Shown here piece by piece: positions 19,317-27,052 of a DNA stretch of 64,000 nt (positions are counted from its first letter, which is position 1; each line of letters begins with the position of its first letter). A program made the position numbers and the translations under genes. Under the pieces are notes generated by a model. That model was not told where the DNA came from. It saw only the letters and a program-made list of their open reading frames with translations, and searched no databases. The stretch is from Cohnella abietis (lineage in GTDB: Bacteria > Bacillota > Bacilli > Paenibacillales > Paenibacillaceae), in assembly GCF_004295585.1 (NCBI RefSeq), contig NZ_AP019400.1, forward strand, positions 124,001-188,000, in the 5' to 3' direction.

Positions 19317-19331
19317 TGATAATGATTCTCA
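19317..19331. promoter_or_regulatory. Fur box upstream of the FeuA-like gene
   Basis: TGATAATGATTCTCA matches the Fur 7-1-7 consensus with one mismatch, 22 bases upstream of the start codon. Confidence 0.85.
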
Positions 19332-19483
19332 TCATAAGCGTAATTATAGGTCGTCTTAAAGGGGGCAACAATGGAGATTTCGGAGCAAAAGAAGCGAAAT
19401 ACGTTTTATCCATGGTTATTTCAGCAAATAAGGATAGGCGAGCGTTACTGCCGACAAAGCTCTTTCCCTAGTAAAAAATAATA

Positions 19484-19546
19484 ATAAAAAGAACCATGCA
19501 TCAGCGCGGTCCTTCGGATGATTAGTATGGCGGCCTCGAAATCGGG
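19484..19546 (-). repeat. Decayed tRNA-end repeat, copy A
   Basis: On the minus strand this reads as a tRNA 3' end (complement of TATGGCGGCCTCGA) followed by a hairpin ending in GGTTCTTTTT. The hairpin arms have drifted but G-U pairs preserve much of the stem. It is the leftmost of four related copies (others near 22.2, 23.2 and 25.3 kb). Confidence 0.6.
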
Positions 19547-19686
19547 ATAACCCTGTTGAGTCGCTACTAGGCTTATCCCCTCAGAATGTACGAATTTACC
19601 CTGTCATCCGTCTTGTCCGGCAAATGGCTTTAATCATATTTATATGTGGAAGTAACTAATTCAAATGCAGAGGATGGAGTGACTAA

Positions 19687-20154
19687 ATGACGATTCGAAA
19701 AGCAGCAAACGTGGGGAAGTGTAGAAAAAGAACTCCTCACAAACCCGTAAAAAAACGCATATTTACAAACCAAACGATTCGTCAACTCGAAGCTCAACTG
19801 CAAGCTCAGGCCCAAGCTCAACAGCAGCTCCAAGCGCAGTTGCAATCCCAATCCCAAGCTCAATTACAATACCAAACGCAAGTCCAGTCGCAGTTACAGC
19901 AACAGACACAGGCCCAACAGCAATCACAAAATCAATTGGTAACTCAGATTCAGAGGCAAGAGCAAATACAACTGCAACAGCAGCAGCAACTATTAACACA
20001 AATTCAAGCTCAATTTCAGGCCCAACATGAGGAGCAAATGCAACTGCAAAGCCAAATGCAGTCGCAGCAGGAAAAAACAATTATCAATGTCAAATCGTTT
20101 AATTGGCCCGAACCGCCACCACCGCCATGGCCGCCATCTGGTGAGCCCGTTTAA
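19687..20154 (+). CDS. Glutamine-rich low-complexity protein
   Basis: A 155-residue protein with a basic N terminus (residues 1-30), then about 100 residues made almost only of Gln, Ala, Ser and Leu in QAQ/QSQ/QLQ patterns, and a C-terminal proline/tryptophan tail (WPEPPPPPWPPSGEPV). The RBS GGATGGAG precedes ATG. The repeat DNA is CAA/CAG-rich and could be unstable in length. The pattern predicts a long coiled coil or fibre; such Gln-rich proteins in spore formers are sometimes spore-surface or filament proteins, but nothing here proves that. It has its own terminator. Not recognised further. Confidence 0.7.
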   Translation: MTIRKAANVGKCRKRTPHKPVKKRIFTNQTIRQLEAQLQAQAQAQQQLQAQLQSQSQAQLQYQTQVQSQLQQQTQAQQQSQNQLVTQIQRQEQIQLQQQQQLLTQIQAQFQAQHEEQMQLQSQMQSQQEKTIINVKSFNWPEPPPPPWPPSGEPV

Positions 20155-20223
20155 TTATAAGCGAACCACGTTTTACGCATGGGGGTTTGTGTCTAACTCA
20201 ATAAGAGAGTAAACGTTTGAAGC

Positions 20224-20252
20224 AGCCCGGAGCTTAGGTTCTCGGGCTTTTT
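20224..20252 (+). terminator. Terminator after the Gln-rich gene
   Basis: AGCCCG...CGGGCT hairpin extended by AG/CT, followed by TTTTT. Confidence 0.8.
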
Positions 20253-20320
20253 GTGATAGTGTGGTAATATATGTCAAGTGTATGCTCGGAGAATTTCACA
20301 AAACTATTGAGGTGATTCTG

Positions 20321-20680
20321 ATGAAAGTAATGCGGTTCATTCTGGTTATTCTGACATCCTTAGTAGTCATTGTAGGCTGTTCTAAAGATGTACCATTTCG
20401 CGAACTCATAAAGAATAGTGATGAAGTATTGATACGGCATGATAATTTCGATAAGAAAATAATCGATAAAGACAAAGTTTTAAGTTTGGTAAATGTTCTG
20501 AATAAGAGTAATCCTATTGACCCACCAGATAGAGCAAAAGGTATAAACCTTGAAGTGGCAAAAGAAACGATAATGATACATTTTGACAAGGCCGATTTTT
20601 TCTACATTGGAGATGGATACCTTCTATATGTAGGCCAATATTACTCAGTTTCAAAAGATATTGAAAAATATATCAGTTAA
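20321..20680 (+). CDS. Small lipoprotein of unknown function
   Basis: A 119-residue predicted lipoprotein with a hydrophobic signal ending in VIVGC (Cys about residue 20), followed by a compact, lysine/aspartate-rich domain. The RBS GAGGTGATTCTG directly precedes the ATG at 20321; the upstream in-frame ATG at 20261 would bury the signal peptide. It converges on the next gene with a 9-base gap. No recognised family; AT-rich like the other genes of the accretion zone. Confidence 0.6.
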   Translation: MKVMRFILVILTSLVVIVGCSKDVPFRELIKNSDEVLIRHDNFDKKIIDKDKVLSLVNVLNKSNPIDPPDRAKGINLEVAKETIMIHFDKADFFYIGDGYLLYVGQYYSVSKDIEKYIS

Positions 20681-20689
20681 CAAAGTTAC

Positions 20690-21142
20690 CTACGGATTGC
20701 CGTAAATATACTTTATCTTTTCTGCTTCATTAAATTGTATTTTATATTTGCTCTTTAAATATCTCCCTAAGCTTTTTCCTTTATTTTTTAACGATGCGTT
20801 CACTTTTATTTTTGAATTGTTCTTTAAGTGAAGAATGTAATAGTCCTCAGGGTTCGATTTTCCAATTTGAATGTAAATATAACCGGATTTTTTAATTGTC
20901 ACTGAATCAATTGACTTTATCTCTTTGATATCAATCATTTCCTTCTTGAAGTAAAAGGATCTTTTGATGATTGTCGATCCAATAATCTCGATATCAAACG
21001 AAAATGCATATATTAAGAAGTAGAGAAGTGAAAACACAAAAATATAAGTGAGTACCATCTCGGAATAGATGAGGCTAATAAGAATGATAGCTAAATTGAA
21101 AATAATCCAGACTATAATAGATTGAGTCCCTCGGAATTTCAT
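20690..21142 (-). CDS. Small membrane protein with PH-like C-terminal region
   Basis: 150 residues: two adjacent hydrophobic helices (about 8-50), then a beta-rich soluble domain (DIEIIGSTIIKRSFYFKK, IDIKEIKSIDSV) of the kind seen in bacterial PH-like YdbT/EbsA-type proteins. The RBS AAAGGCGAG precedes ATG. Not assignable to a pathway. It lies between two plus-strand-poor, AT-rich accessory genes. Confidence 0.5.
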   Translation of the reverse strand: MKFRGTQSIIVWIIFNLAIILISLIYSEMVLTYIFVFSLLYFLIYAFSFDIEIIGSTIIKRSFYFKKEMIDIKEIKSIDSVTIKKSGYIYIQIGKSNPEDYYILHLKNNSKIKVNASLKNKGKSLGRYLKSKYKIQFNEAEKIKYIYGNP

Positions 21143-21161
21143 GATTGCTCGCCTTTCTAGG

Positions 21162-21250
21162 TTAATAATCCGTATTCAGACTCTTTCAGAAAACGTTCAT
21201 GGAATCTAGGGGCATATGCCTCGAAGCGTGGACGCTGTTAGACAGAGTAT
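21162..21250 (-). repeat. attC-like intergenic repeat, copy 1
   Basis: Minus strand: GTCTAAC at one end and GAGTCTGAATACGGATTATT at the other, about 85 bases, containing a GGCATATGCC palindrome. It is related to copies at 23047 and 24121. It lies between two leftward genes. Confidence 0.45.
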
Positions 21251-21271
21251 TTCGCATCTTGAGATACTACG

Positions 21272-21964
21272 CTATCTAAAGTTATTTAGTTTAGCTTCCA
21301 TAAGAATTGATTTCGAATCTAATTTAGCCACTCTTTTGAAACCACAGGATTTATAATAATTAGCTAATTTTGTACTACTAGAGAATTTCTCTTCTGCTGC
21401 AGAAAGCAATGATTGCATGGGTTTAGCGATAAGGAAAATCATTCCATCAGTATCTTTAATTAAATATCTAAACGTATATTTAATTAAACTAGTTCCTGTT
21501 CGATTTCCACGAAAAAGTGGATGTACGTCAACTCTCTTGATATAAAACAAGCTGCCAAATAAAAATGGATCATCATAAAGTTCATTCTCTTCAATTTCAT
21601 CGGCTCGATTTCCAACTGAAACATGATCACCATCGAGCGCTTCAAGCCACATAGACCATGATTCTTCCATTAATTCTTTCCATTCAGAAGGAAACTCAGA
21701 AATTGTAAGCTTCGCGATGATGAACTCGTCACTTGATTTATCGTAATGATATTTACCATTTAGTTTACTTTCAATATCAAGGCAGTTTAGTTCTTCGCGT
21801 AACAGGCCAGCAGAAGCCATGAGCTTTACAGTGTGATGGATGGGGGTACAATCAGAATCGAAGTTTACTTCTGGAAAATCTAAAAAGTGAGAACAAGATG
21901 TATATTTAACAGATGTCGAAAGTTCTATTTTCCGGTTGGAATCATCAAGTTCAATGAAATACAT
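21272..21964 (-). CDS. GNAT-like acetyltransferase domain protein
   Basis: About 230 residues. The C-terminal half has a GNAT-like acetyl-CoA segment (VHPLFRGNRTGTSLIKYTF, about 140-160) and the typical YYKSCGFKRV ending; the N-terminal half is unrelated. The ATG at 21964 has an AGAGGAG site 8 bases upstream, so the longer frame starting at 22012 is rejected. Substrate unknown. It is a lone leftward gene in the accretion zone. Confidence 0.6.
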   Translation of the reverse strand: MYFIELDDSNRKIELSTSVKYTSCSHFLDFPEVNFDSDCTPIHHTVKLMASAGLLREELNCLDIESKLNGKYHYDKSSDEFIIAKLTISEFPSEWKELMEESWSMWLEALDGDHVSVGNRADEIEENELYDDPFLFGSLFYIKRVDVHPLFRGNRTGTSLIKYTFRYLIKDTDGMIFLIAKPMQSLLSAAEEKFSSSTKLANYYKSCGFKRVAKLDSKSILMEAKLNNFR

Positions 21965-22108
21965 GAAGGTGACTCCTCTATCTCGATTTACTAGTATTTC
22001 GCCTAATGTCACACTTGAGTCGTTGATAACCTTATTTGGATAATATTTGTAATTAGTATATCATGACATATTGGATAATGCGTAGAATATTTTACAGCCC
22101 CGGAAAGC

Positions 22109-22230
22109 CGATTTTCTCCTCTGTTGTTCTAATGACAGCAGCGGACAACCCTTCCAGTAAGGGAGCCTCACAATGACGCCCACAAAAACAAAAAGAACCG
22201 CATAACAACGCGATTCATTGACTTGGCCCC
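22109..22230 (-). repeat. Decayed tRNA-end repeat, copy B
   Basis: Shares with copy D a CTAATG..CAGCAGCGGACAACC segment, CCAGTAAGGGAGCCTCACAA and the AAAAAGAACCGC terminator arm. The second arm and tRNA end are badly decayed (CTTGGCCCC remains). Confidence 0.6.
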
Positions 22231-22262
22231 TTATCTCACCTAGTTTTTCCTTTACTAGACCT

Positions 22263-23021
22263 TTAACTTCTAAGTAGGCTTGTATTCTTCCTGTTTTCTT
22301 CCTTAATTGTTCCTACAAATCCGGTTCCTTTAATATATCTACTTTGACCTTCTTCCAGTTGAGTATCTTGCGACCATAACTTTGCAAGAAGTAATACATC
22401 CTCTTCATTAGGAGAATTAAGCTCATCTTCACTTTGGTTAGAAAATATCAAATTATTATCTATTTCTTCTTGAGTCAAATCTCCATTGTCGATTAGTACT
22501 TCTCCTGTTTCTCCTAAAAAGCCAAATGATCGAATACATCTTCCATTTATCGCTTTGGCCCAAGCGTGGTATTCTACAACTCGATGAGTCCCAAAATAAT
22601 AAGCTTCATTAAACCGTTCACTTAAATGTGTAATGATTGTTATTGGGCTCATTGAAGAATTCTCGCTACTAATATCAGGCATCCTAGAATTAACCACAAA
22701 GGTCCAACCATTGATAGGCGGAGAAATGAAGTAATAGCCCATATTCGCTCCTTCTAACCCTGAATTCCAATTAGAAATCTGTACATTTTTTAGATTTAGT
22801 TCATCGACAATAGCTTTTGTGTCTGCTGTCTTAATAGCAATCCACTGATTTTTATACCCGAAAGCTGCAGGTAAATCTGGTACTGAATTAATTTGAATAG
22901 GCTCTAGAGATGAATCTATAGAATCTATTGAGCTTCCAGTTTGTTTATTATTTTTATTTCTGAAGTGAATTAATGATAATATTACGATTGATGTAATAAC
23001 TAAAAGAATTATGTATTTCAT
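22263..23021 (-). CDS. Membrane-anchored protein of unknown function
   Basis: About 252 residues with an N-terminal signal-anchor helix (MKYIILLVITSIVILSLIHF) and an outer domain. The ATG at 23021 follows AAAAGGAGAATAAT; the in-frame ATG at 23042 lacks a site. The body has a beta-rich, Trp-containing fold (GYKNQWIAIKTADTKAIVDE, NGRCIRSFGFLGETGEV), like several unannotated Bacillota surface proteins. No family name can be given. It is flanked by repeat copies B and C. Confidence 0.6.
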   Translation of the reverse strand: MKYIILLVITSIVILSLIHFRNKNNKQTGSSIDSIDSSLEPIQINSVPDLPAAFGYKNQWIAIKTADTKAIVDELNLKNVQISNWNSGLEGANMGYYFISPPINGWTFVVNSRMPDISSENSSMSPITIITHLSERFNEAYYFGTHRVVEYHAWAKAINGRCIRSFGFLGETGEVLIDNGDLTQEEIDNNLIFSNQSEDELNSPNEEDVLLLAKLWSQDTQLEEGQSRYIKGTGFVGTIKEENRKNTSLLRS

Positions 23022-23046
23022 ATTATTCTCCTTTTCCGCCATATCT

Positions 23047-23125
23047 TATAACGTTATCTGCATTCACACTCACCCTGTCTAAGATAATAGCTATCTAAGG
23101 CCGGGTCGTGTGCTGTCTGAGCTTC
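23047..23125 (-). repeat. attC-like intergenic repeat, copy 2
   Basis: Minus strand ends in GGGTGAGTGTGAATGCAGAT then AACGTTA, matching copies 1 and 3 in order and spacing. Confidence 0.45.
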
Positions 23126-23235
23126 TTCTATGATTATACTTCGGACAACCATGGGACGTAACCTCCACAAACACAAAAAAGAACCGCACAACAGTACGGT
23201 TCTTCAACATTTTAAAAGTGGCGGCCCCGAAATAA
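23109..23235 (-). repeat. Decayed tRNA-end repeat, copy C
   Basis: Contains a nearly intact terminator hairpin (AAAAAGAACCGCACAACAG then TACGGTTCTT) and the tRNA acceptor end (complement GTGGCGGCCCCGA), after which similarity to the tRNA stops. Confidence 0.7.
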
Positions 23236-23283
23236 GTGGATGTTGGCGTAATAAACATACATTGAATTTTTATCTCATCGTAA

Positions 23284-23997
23284 CTAATGCATATATCTCT
23301 TTAGGAATTCTGACTCTACATAATCATATCTGCATTTTATCTTAAGTTCTTCTATCCGCTCTATTACTTCTTTTGTTTCAGGCTTCTCATAATCTTCAAG
23401 AAACTCTATAAGATTATCAGACGAAGCATAATCAAACTTGCGATTAATTTCTTCTTGTCCATTTATCAAATGGACAAACACAATTTTATCGCAGAAGTTT
23501 TTATAATAAAGCCATTCTTTATCTAAATTATAAAGGCTTGTCTTACATTCAAATATCTTTTCACAGTGAGTAATATTAACTCCTCTGGGGTTATATAAAC
23601 TTAAATCTACTTCAGAATCTAAAGCAAAATCAGGACATCTGTTGTTTGGTAATATGGCATATTTAAGTATTCGACTCCCAAACATCAATTTTAATGCTTT
23701 GAATACAACTTCTTCCCAAAGATACGCTATGGTATATCGCAAATAGGATTTATGTGCTTTTCGGATTTCATTTAAGGCATGCTCCTCTAAGCTAGTCAAT
23801 TTGTAAATACAGAACATAATGAAATGTTTTTCGATCTGGTTTTTCCCATCACGAGTAAATTGTTTTCGAAAATCTTCAATTTTCTTAGGGCTTAGCAAAT
23901 GGGCTGTACGTTGATAGTTATTAAAAACTTTAGGATATTTAAAATTGCTAATAGTAAATGCATTTTCCATTTCGTCTCGATCAACTAATTCATCCAA
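23284..23997 (-). CDS. Putative PD-(D/E)XK nuclease-like protein
   Basis: 237 residues, no signal peptide. CPDFALDSEVDLS followed about 20 residues later by KIFECKTSLYNL resembles the D...E-x-K metal-binding core of restriction-type nucleases. A defence or DNA-repair role is possible but is inference. The start is uncertain: a TTG at 23997 is annotated, while the GAGGTGATTCACT site fits better with an ATA 12 bases upstream. It is a lone leftward gene in the accretion zone. Confidence 0.5.
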   Translation of the reverse strand: MDELVDRDEMENAFTISNFKYPKVFNNYQRTAHLLSPKKIEDFRKQFTRDGKNQIEKHFIMFCIYKLTSLEEHALNEIRKAHKSYLRYTIAYLWEEVVFKALKLMFGSRILKYAILPNNRCPDFALDSEVDLSLYNPRGVNITHCEKIFECKTSLYNLDKEWLYYKNFCDKIVFVHLINGQEEINRKFDYASSDNLIEFLEDYEKPETKEVIERIEELKIKCRYDYVESEFLKRYMH

Positions 23998-24120
23998 ATA
24001 AAATATAGTGAATCACCTCAAAATACTTCAAATCTAATATTTCGAAACATGTATATAGTGATGGTGAAGTTTACTTGTTCTTTTAGTTACTATTCTTTAA
24101 ATAAAATCAGAAATATAGAT

Positions 24121-24200
24121 CAACACCGTTTCCGCTTTTAACTCCTACCGGACTGAGTGCCTAATAGCCTGATGCGTGACTTAGGTGTTAGACGAAGTCC
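24121..24200 (-). repeat. attC-like intergenic repeat, copy 3
   Basis: GTTAGAC (24187-24193) at one end and CAACACCGTTTCCGC at the other. The minus strand reads GTCTAACACC...GGTAGGAGTTAAAAGCGG. CAACACC and GGTGTTAG are inverted. It directly follows the 3' end of the gene to its right. Confidence 0.45.
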
Positions 24201-24235
24201 TCTCTTCTCGAAATACTAACAGGAGATTTATTAAT

Positions 24236-24934
24236 TTATACCTTGATCCATAATGCATCAGTTTGATCACCGTTTTTAGAATAAGTAATTGTATCTAATT
24301 GAAAATCTTCTTTTATTAAAAATCCAATCCAATCATTAAAAGTCTCCCCTACTTTTAATTTATAATTGTTCATTAACAGAGGGATAGATGGAATTAATTC
24401 TTGAGTTTTTGAATCCAAATAATTAAAATCATAAAAGTTTAAATGAACTTCCGTTCCCGGTTCTTCAACTGAAAGTACTTTGTAATTAATTTTTACAAAA
24501 TAAAAAGAGTAACCTTTTGGTGCTGGTCCATTTAACTGTGAAAATTGTTTCCACGATTCACTTCCAGTGCTCATTCCAACAACAGAAATTTCGCATATGA
24601 ACTTATCATTGCCTTTATTAATTGCAATAAATGCCTTTGAACCAGTATCTAATGGATTTGTCTTGGTGTGCCCACCGAACATACTCTTATCCTTTCCAAT
24701 TATGCTTATTCGATTTAGGTCCGGCATCACATGATATGTTCCACCGAGTTTCTCGACAACCGTACGCATAGGTACGTAAGTCACTCCATCAATTACTTTT
24801 GCTTCCCCCTTTACTGGAGAACCATTTATTAATATTGAATATCTAATAGCTGCAAATGCGGTAACTGATAAATATGCAAATAAAATGATTAACACGAATA
24901 CTGATAGTAGAGTTTTCCTTTTTAATAAAAACAA
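24236..24934 (-). CDS. Copper amine oxidase N-terminal domain (stalk) protein
   Basis: About 232 residues: signal peptide (LLSVFVLIILFAYLSVTAFA), one copper-amine-oxidase-N 'stalk' domain (ILINGSPVKGEAKVIDGVTY then VPMRTVVEKLGG) and a C-terminal beta domain. These stalk domains are cell-wall modules in Paenibacillaceae, not oxidases. AAGGAG lies 8 bases before the TTG at 24934, giving a proper signal peptide; the in-frame ATG at 24991 has no site and would add 19 polar residues. It is a lone gene between attC-like repeats. Confidence 0.75.
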   Translation of the reverse strand: MFLLKRKTLLSVFVLIILFAYLSVTAFAAIRYSILINGSPVKGEAKVIDGVTYVPMRTVVEKLGGTYHVMPDLNRISIIGKDKSMFGGHTKTNPLDTGSKAFIAINKGNDKFICEISVVGMSTGSESWKQFSQLNGPAPKGYSFYFVKINYKVLSVEEPGTEVHLNFYDFNYLDSKTQELIPSIPLLMNNYKLKVGETFNDWIGFLIKEDFQLDTITYSKNGDQTDALWIKV

Positions 24935-24989
24935 TTTAGAGCACTCCTTAAAATGAAAAGTGTTTAGGATTTGGAAATTAGAGGATTTC

Positions 24990-25065
24990 ATCTAACGTTA
25001 ACGTGCCACGACGTCCCAACACCTAAAGCCCGAAGGGCGGCCGCGATGCGGTTACCTTGTTAGTT
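24990..25065. repeat. Structured intergenic repeat-like element
   Basis: Starts ATCTAAC and ends GTTAGTT, with inner GC-rich complementary patches (GCCCGAAGGGC). It resembles an attC-type hairpin but is not clearly homologous to copies 1-3. Confidence 0.3.
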
Positions 25066-25245
25066 GCGAGGTTCATAGGCAACACGCTCATTTTCCAATA
25101 TATACAAAAAGAATATATCATTGTAGCAAAGGGTTGTACATGAAGAGGTGAGAATTAATAATCTCTGTTGTCTTGTTGTTGTCCTAATGGCAACAACAGG
25201 ACAACCTCGCCAGCAAGGGGCCCTCACAACGATGCCCACAATAGC

Positions 25246-25276
25246 AAAAAGAACCGCACAACAGTGCGGTTCTTCA
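25246..25276 (-). terminator. tRNA-type terminator of copy D
   Basis: Minus strand: AAGAACCGCAC, loop, GTGCGGTTCTT, then TTT. It lies a few bases downstream of the tRNA CCA end. Confidence 0.85.
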
Positions 25277-25288
25277 ACATTTTACGTA

Positions 25289-25336
25289 TGGCGGCCCCGA
25301 GAGGACTTGAACCTCCGACCTGCGGTTTAGGAAACC
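25289..25336 (-). pseudogene. 3' fragment of tRNA-Arg(CCU), attachment-site remnant
   Basis: Minus strand carries TTCCTAA (anticodon loop with CCU, U33 and A37), the stem strand ACCGC, variable loop AGGTC, T arm GGAGG-TTCAAGT-CCTCT, acceptor strand CGGGGCC, G73 and encoded CCA. The 5' half of the tRNA is missing and replaced by unrelated DNA. This is what remains at the far end of an element that integrated into the tRNA 3' part. Confidence 0.85.
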
Positions 25337-25349
25337 ATAATTTCCTAAA
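25326..25349. other. Candidate recombination core (att site)
   Basis: TTTAGGAAA, CCATAA, TTTCCTAAA: perfect 9-base inverted arms around a 6-base spacer, located at the anticodon loop of the tRNA fragment. This is the usual form and place of a tyrosine recombinase core site. Confidence 0.65.
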
Positions 25350-26142
25350 TAGATTCTGTGATGGCTTAAAATCCTGTGGTCCTTTCTCTTACGCGGTTCG
25401 AGACATCTATTAAAAATTAATGATAATGGTCAGAAGAAAATTTTTGTTGTCACGTTGTTGTCCTGATGCCCATGGAAAGTACTTACAATGCTTATTCACG
25501 CAGGAAAGTAAGCAGAGAGTATGATTGTCTCTTGTAGCCAATTCAATGTTCAATCTTATCTCTGGCTGAGCGTGAAAGGGTGAAACGATGAAACGATGAA
25601 ACGATGCAAGTTTTAAGTATCCGTGCACTGCCGTATGGCCAAGGGTCAAAGTTCGCTGGATATTCCCATTACTTCAATAAACGAAAAAGGAGCTTGCCGG
25701 TAGCAAGCTCCTCAACTATCTTTCGCCGTTCGTAATGAACAATGACCATTTATCAATGATACGGTTCACCGCGAAATATCCTACAATTTTTCAGATCGAC
25801 TGGCTAACTGCATATTTCAAATGGTAGTAAATCAAATTTGAAATAGTTCAGAATTAATTGGGGAGAATTTTGACCTTGTATTTACCCTTGAAATTATTAT
25901 TCTCAAAATGGTTGCTATGCGCTCTTACGATACATTAGGGGTGTGGGTGTGGTTAATATCAATTTGGTTGATGCTAAATTTAAGAATGGGCATAGCACAT
26001 CCAACCAGCGACTATGAGTGAATTTTGAAGTGGCATTGTATCAGATGGTTGTTATTTAATGCAACATCGACTCTCAATTGATTTCATTCTAACAAAGATG
26101 TAAAATTTAGAAGAAATAACAAGATTATTTGGGGGTATATGA
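25350..26142. other. Gene-poor left end of the element
   Basis: No convincing gene. It holds the echo of the flank repeat (25452), three tandem GAAACGAT units (25582-25605) and a GGAGCTTGC/GCAAGCTCC hairpin at 25689-25711. The short frames here lack ribosome binding sites. Confidence 0.5.
25689..25722 (+). terminator. Stem-loop, possible terminator
   Basis: Perfect GGAGCTTGC/GCAAGCTCC arms around CGGTA. The following sequence is only moderately T-rich. Confidence 0.45.
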
Positions 26143-27000
26143 ATGTCGAGTTATATGCCGAAAGTAATAGCGAGTGGCGTACTAGAGATATTCAATGAAA
26201 TACCGTGTTATGTATTAGATGATGGCCAACGTATATTTAGATTATCAAATTTAACAAAAGCATTACGAGGCAAGGAACATGGTAAGTTTGGTAATTATTT
26301 ATCAGCAATAAATATTCAGAAATATTTACCTGCAAGATTAATTCCATTGAACGATACAAAACATGACAGAGTCCCACAGGGTGCTATTGAATTTGAGTTT
26401 AATGGGAAAACCGAAAAAGGGTATAACTCAGAAGATTTTATGGATGTTTGCATAGCATTCATAGAAGCAGGTTATGAAGAAAAATTAAGCACGGCACAAC
26501 AAGAGATTCTATTTAATGCAAGAAAATATATAATGGCTTGTGCAAAAGTTGGAATTACAGCTTTAATTGACGAAGCTACAGGATATCAAAATTTACGTGA
26601 AGAAAATGCATTACAATTAAAATTAAAATTCTTTTTAGCAGATCAATTGAGAGACTGGGAAAAAACATTTCCTGATGAACTATGGAAGCAATTTGGTAGA
26701 TTGACAAATTGGCAGGGAAGTATTCATCTTAGACCACGTTATTGGGGTAAACTGGTAAACGAATTAATCTATGAATGTATAGATGGAGATTTAGCAAAAT
26801 ACTTGAAGGAGAATAAACCGATGATGCCCAGTAATGTAAGATATCATCAGTGGTTGAATGAAAACTATGGAATAAGAGCTTTAACACAACATATATGGCA
26901 GGTAATAGGTATGGCGAAAGGCTGTGAGAACATATTTGATCTGAAAGAATTAGCGAACAAGGAGTTTAAGAAGACACCTTTTCAACTAACTCTTTTTTAA
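26143..27000 (+). CDS. P63C domain phage-type protein
   Basis: 285 residues matching phage/element P63C proteins. The C-terminal domain has DWEKTFPDELWKQFGRLTNW, LRPRYWGKLVNELIYECI and KYLKENKP, the hallmarks of this family. The N-terminal part resembles phage antirepressor-type modules (DDGQRIFRLSNLTKALRG). The function is not established; members sit in prophages and integrative elements. The RBS is a weak TTTGGGGG. It is the first gene inside the candidate att core and has its own terminator. Confidence 0.85.
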   Translation: MSSYMPKVIASGVLEIFNEIPCYVLDDGQRIFRLSNLTKALRGKEHGKFGNYLSAINIQKYLPARLIPLNDTKHDRVPQGAIEFEFNGKTEKGYNSEDFMDVCIAFIEAGYEEKLSTAQQEILFNARKYIMACAKVGITALIDEATGYQNLREENALQLKLKFFLADQLRDWEKTFPDELWKQFGRLTNWQGSIHLRPRYWGKLVNELIYECIDGDLAKYLKENKPMMPSNVRYHQWLNENYGIRALTQHIWQVIGMAKGCENIFDLKELANKEFKKTPFQLTLF

Positions 27001-27021
27001 TTCTAATAATTTAAATATGAT

Positions 27022-27052
27022 GCCACTCCTGATATTGGAGTGGCTATTTGTC
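27022..27052 (+). terminator. Terminator after the P63C gene
   Basis: GCCACTCC, loop TGATATT, GGAGTGGC, then TATTTGTCTT. Confidence 0.75.

Larger units (their letters stand above)
25160..25349 (-). repeat. tRNA-end repeat, copy D (best preserved)
   Basis: The most complete copy: an 85-base flank (with TTGTTGTTGTCCTAATGGCA and a complementary patch), a perfect terminator hairpin (GAACCGCAC with GTGCGGTTC) and the tRNA-Arg 3' part. A shorter echo of the flank (GTTGTTGTCCTGATGCCC) recurs at about 25452-25470. Confidence 0.75.

Noticed and set aside
19763..20080. 105-residue frame opposite the Gln-rich gene
   Set aside because: Complement of a CAA/CAG repeat; no start signal.
25410..25649. 79-residue leftward frame near the element's left end
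   Set aside because: No ribosome site; it spans the tandem GAAACGAT units and the flank repeat.
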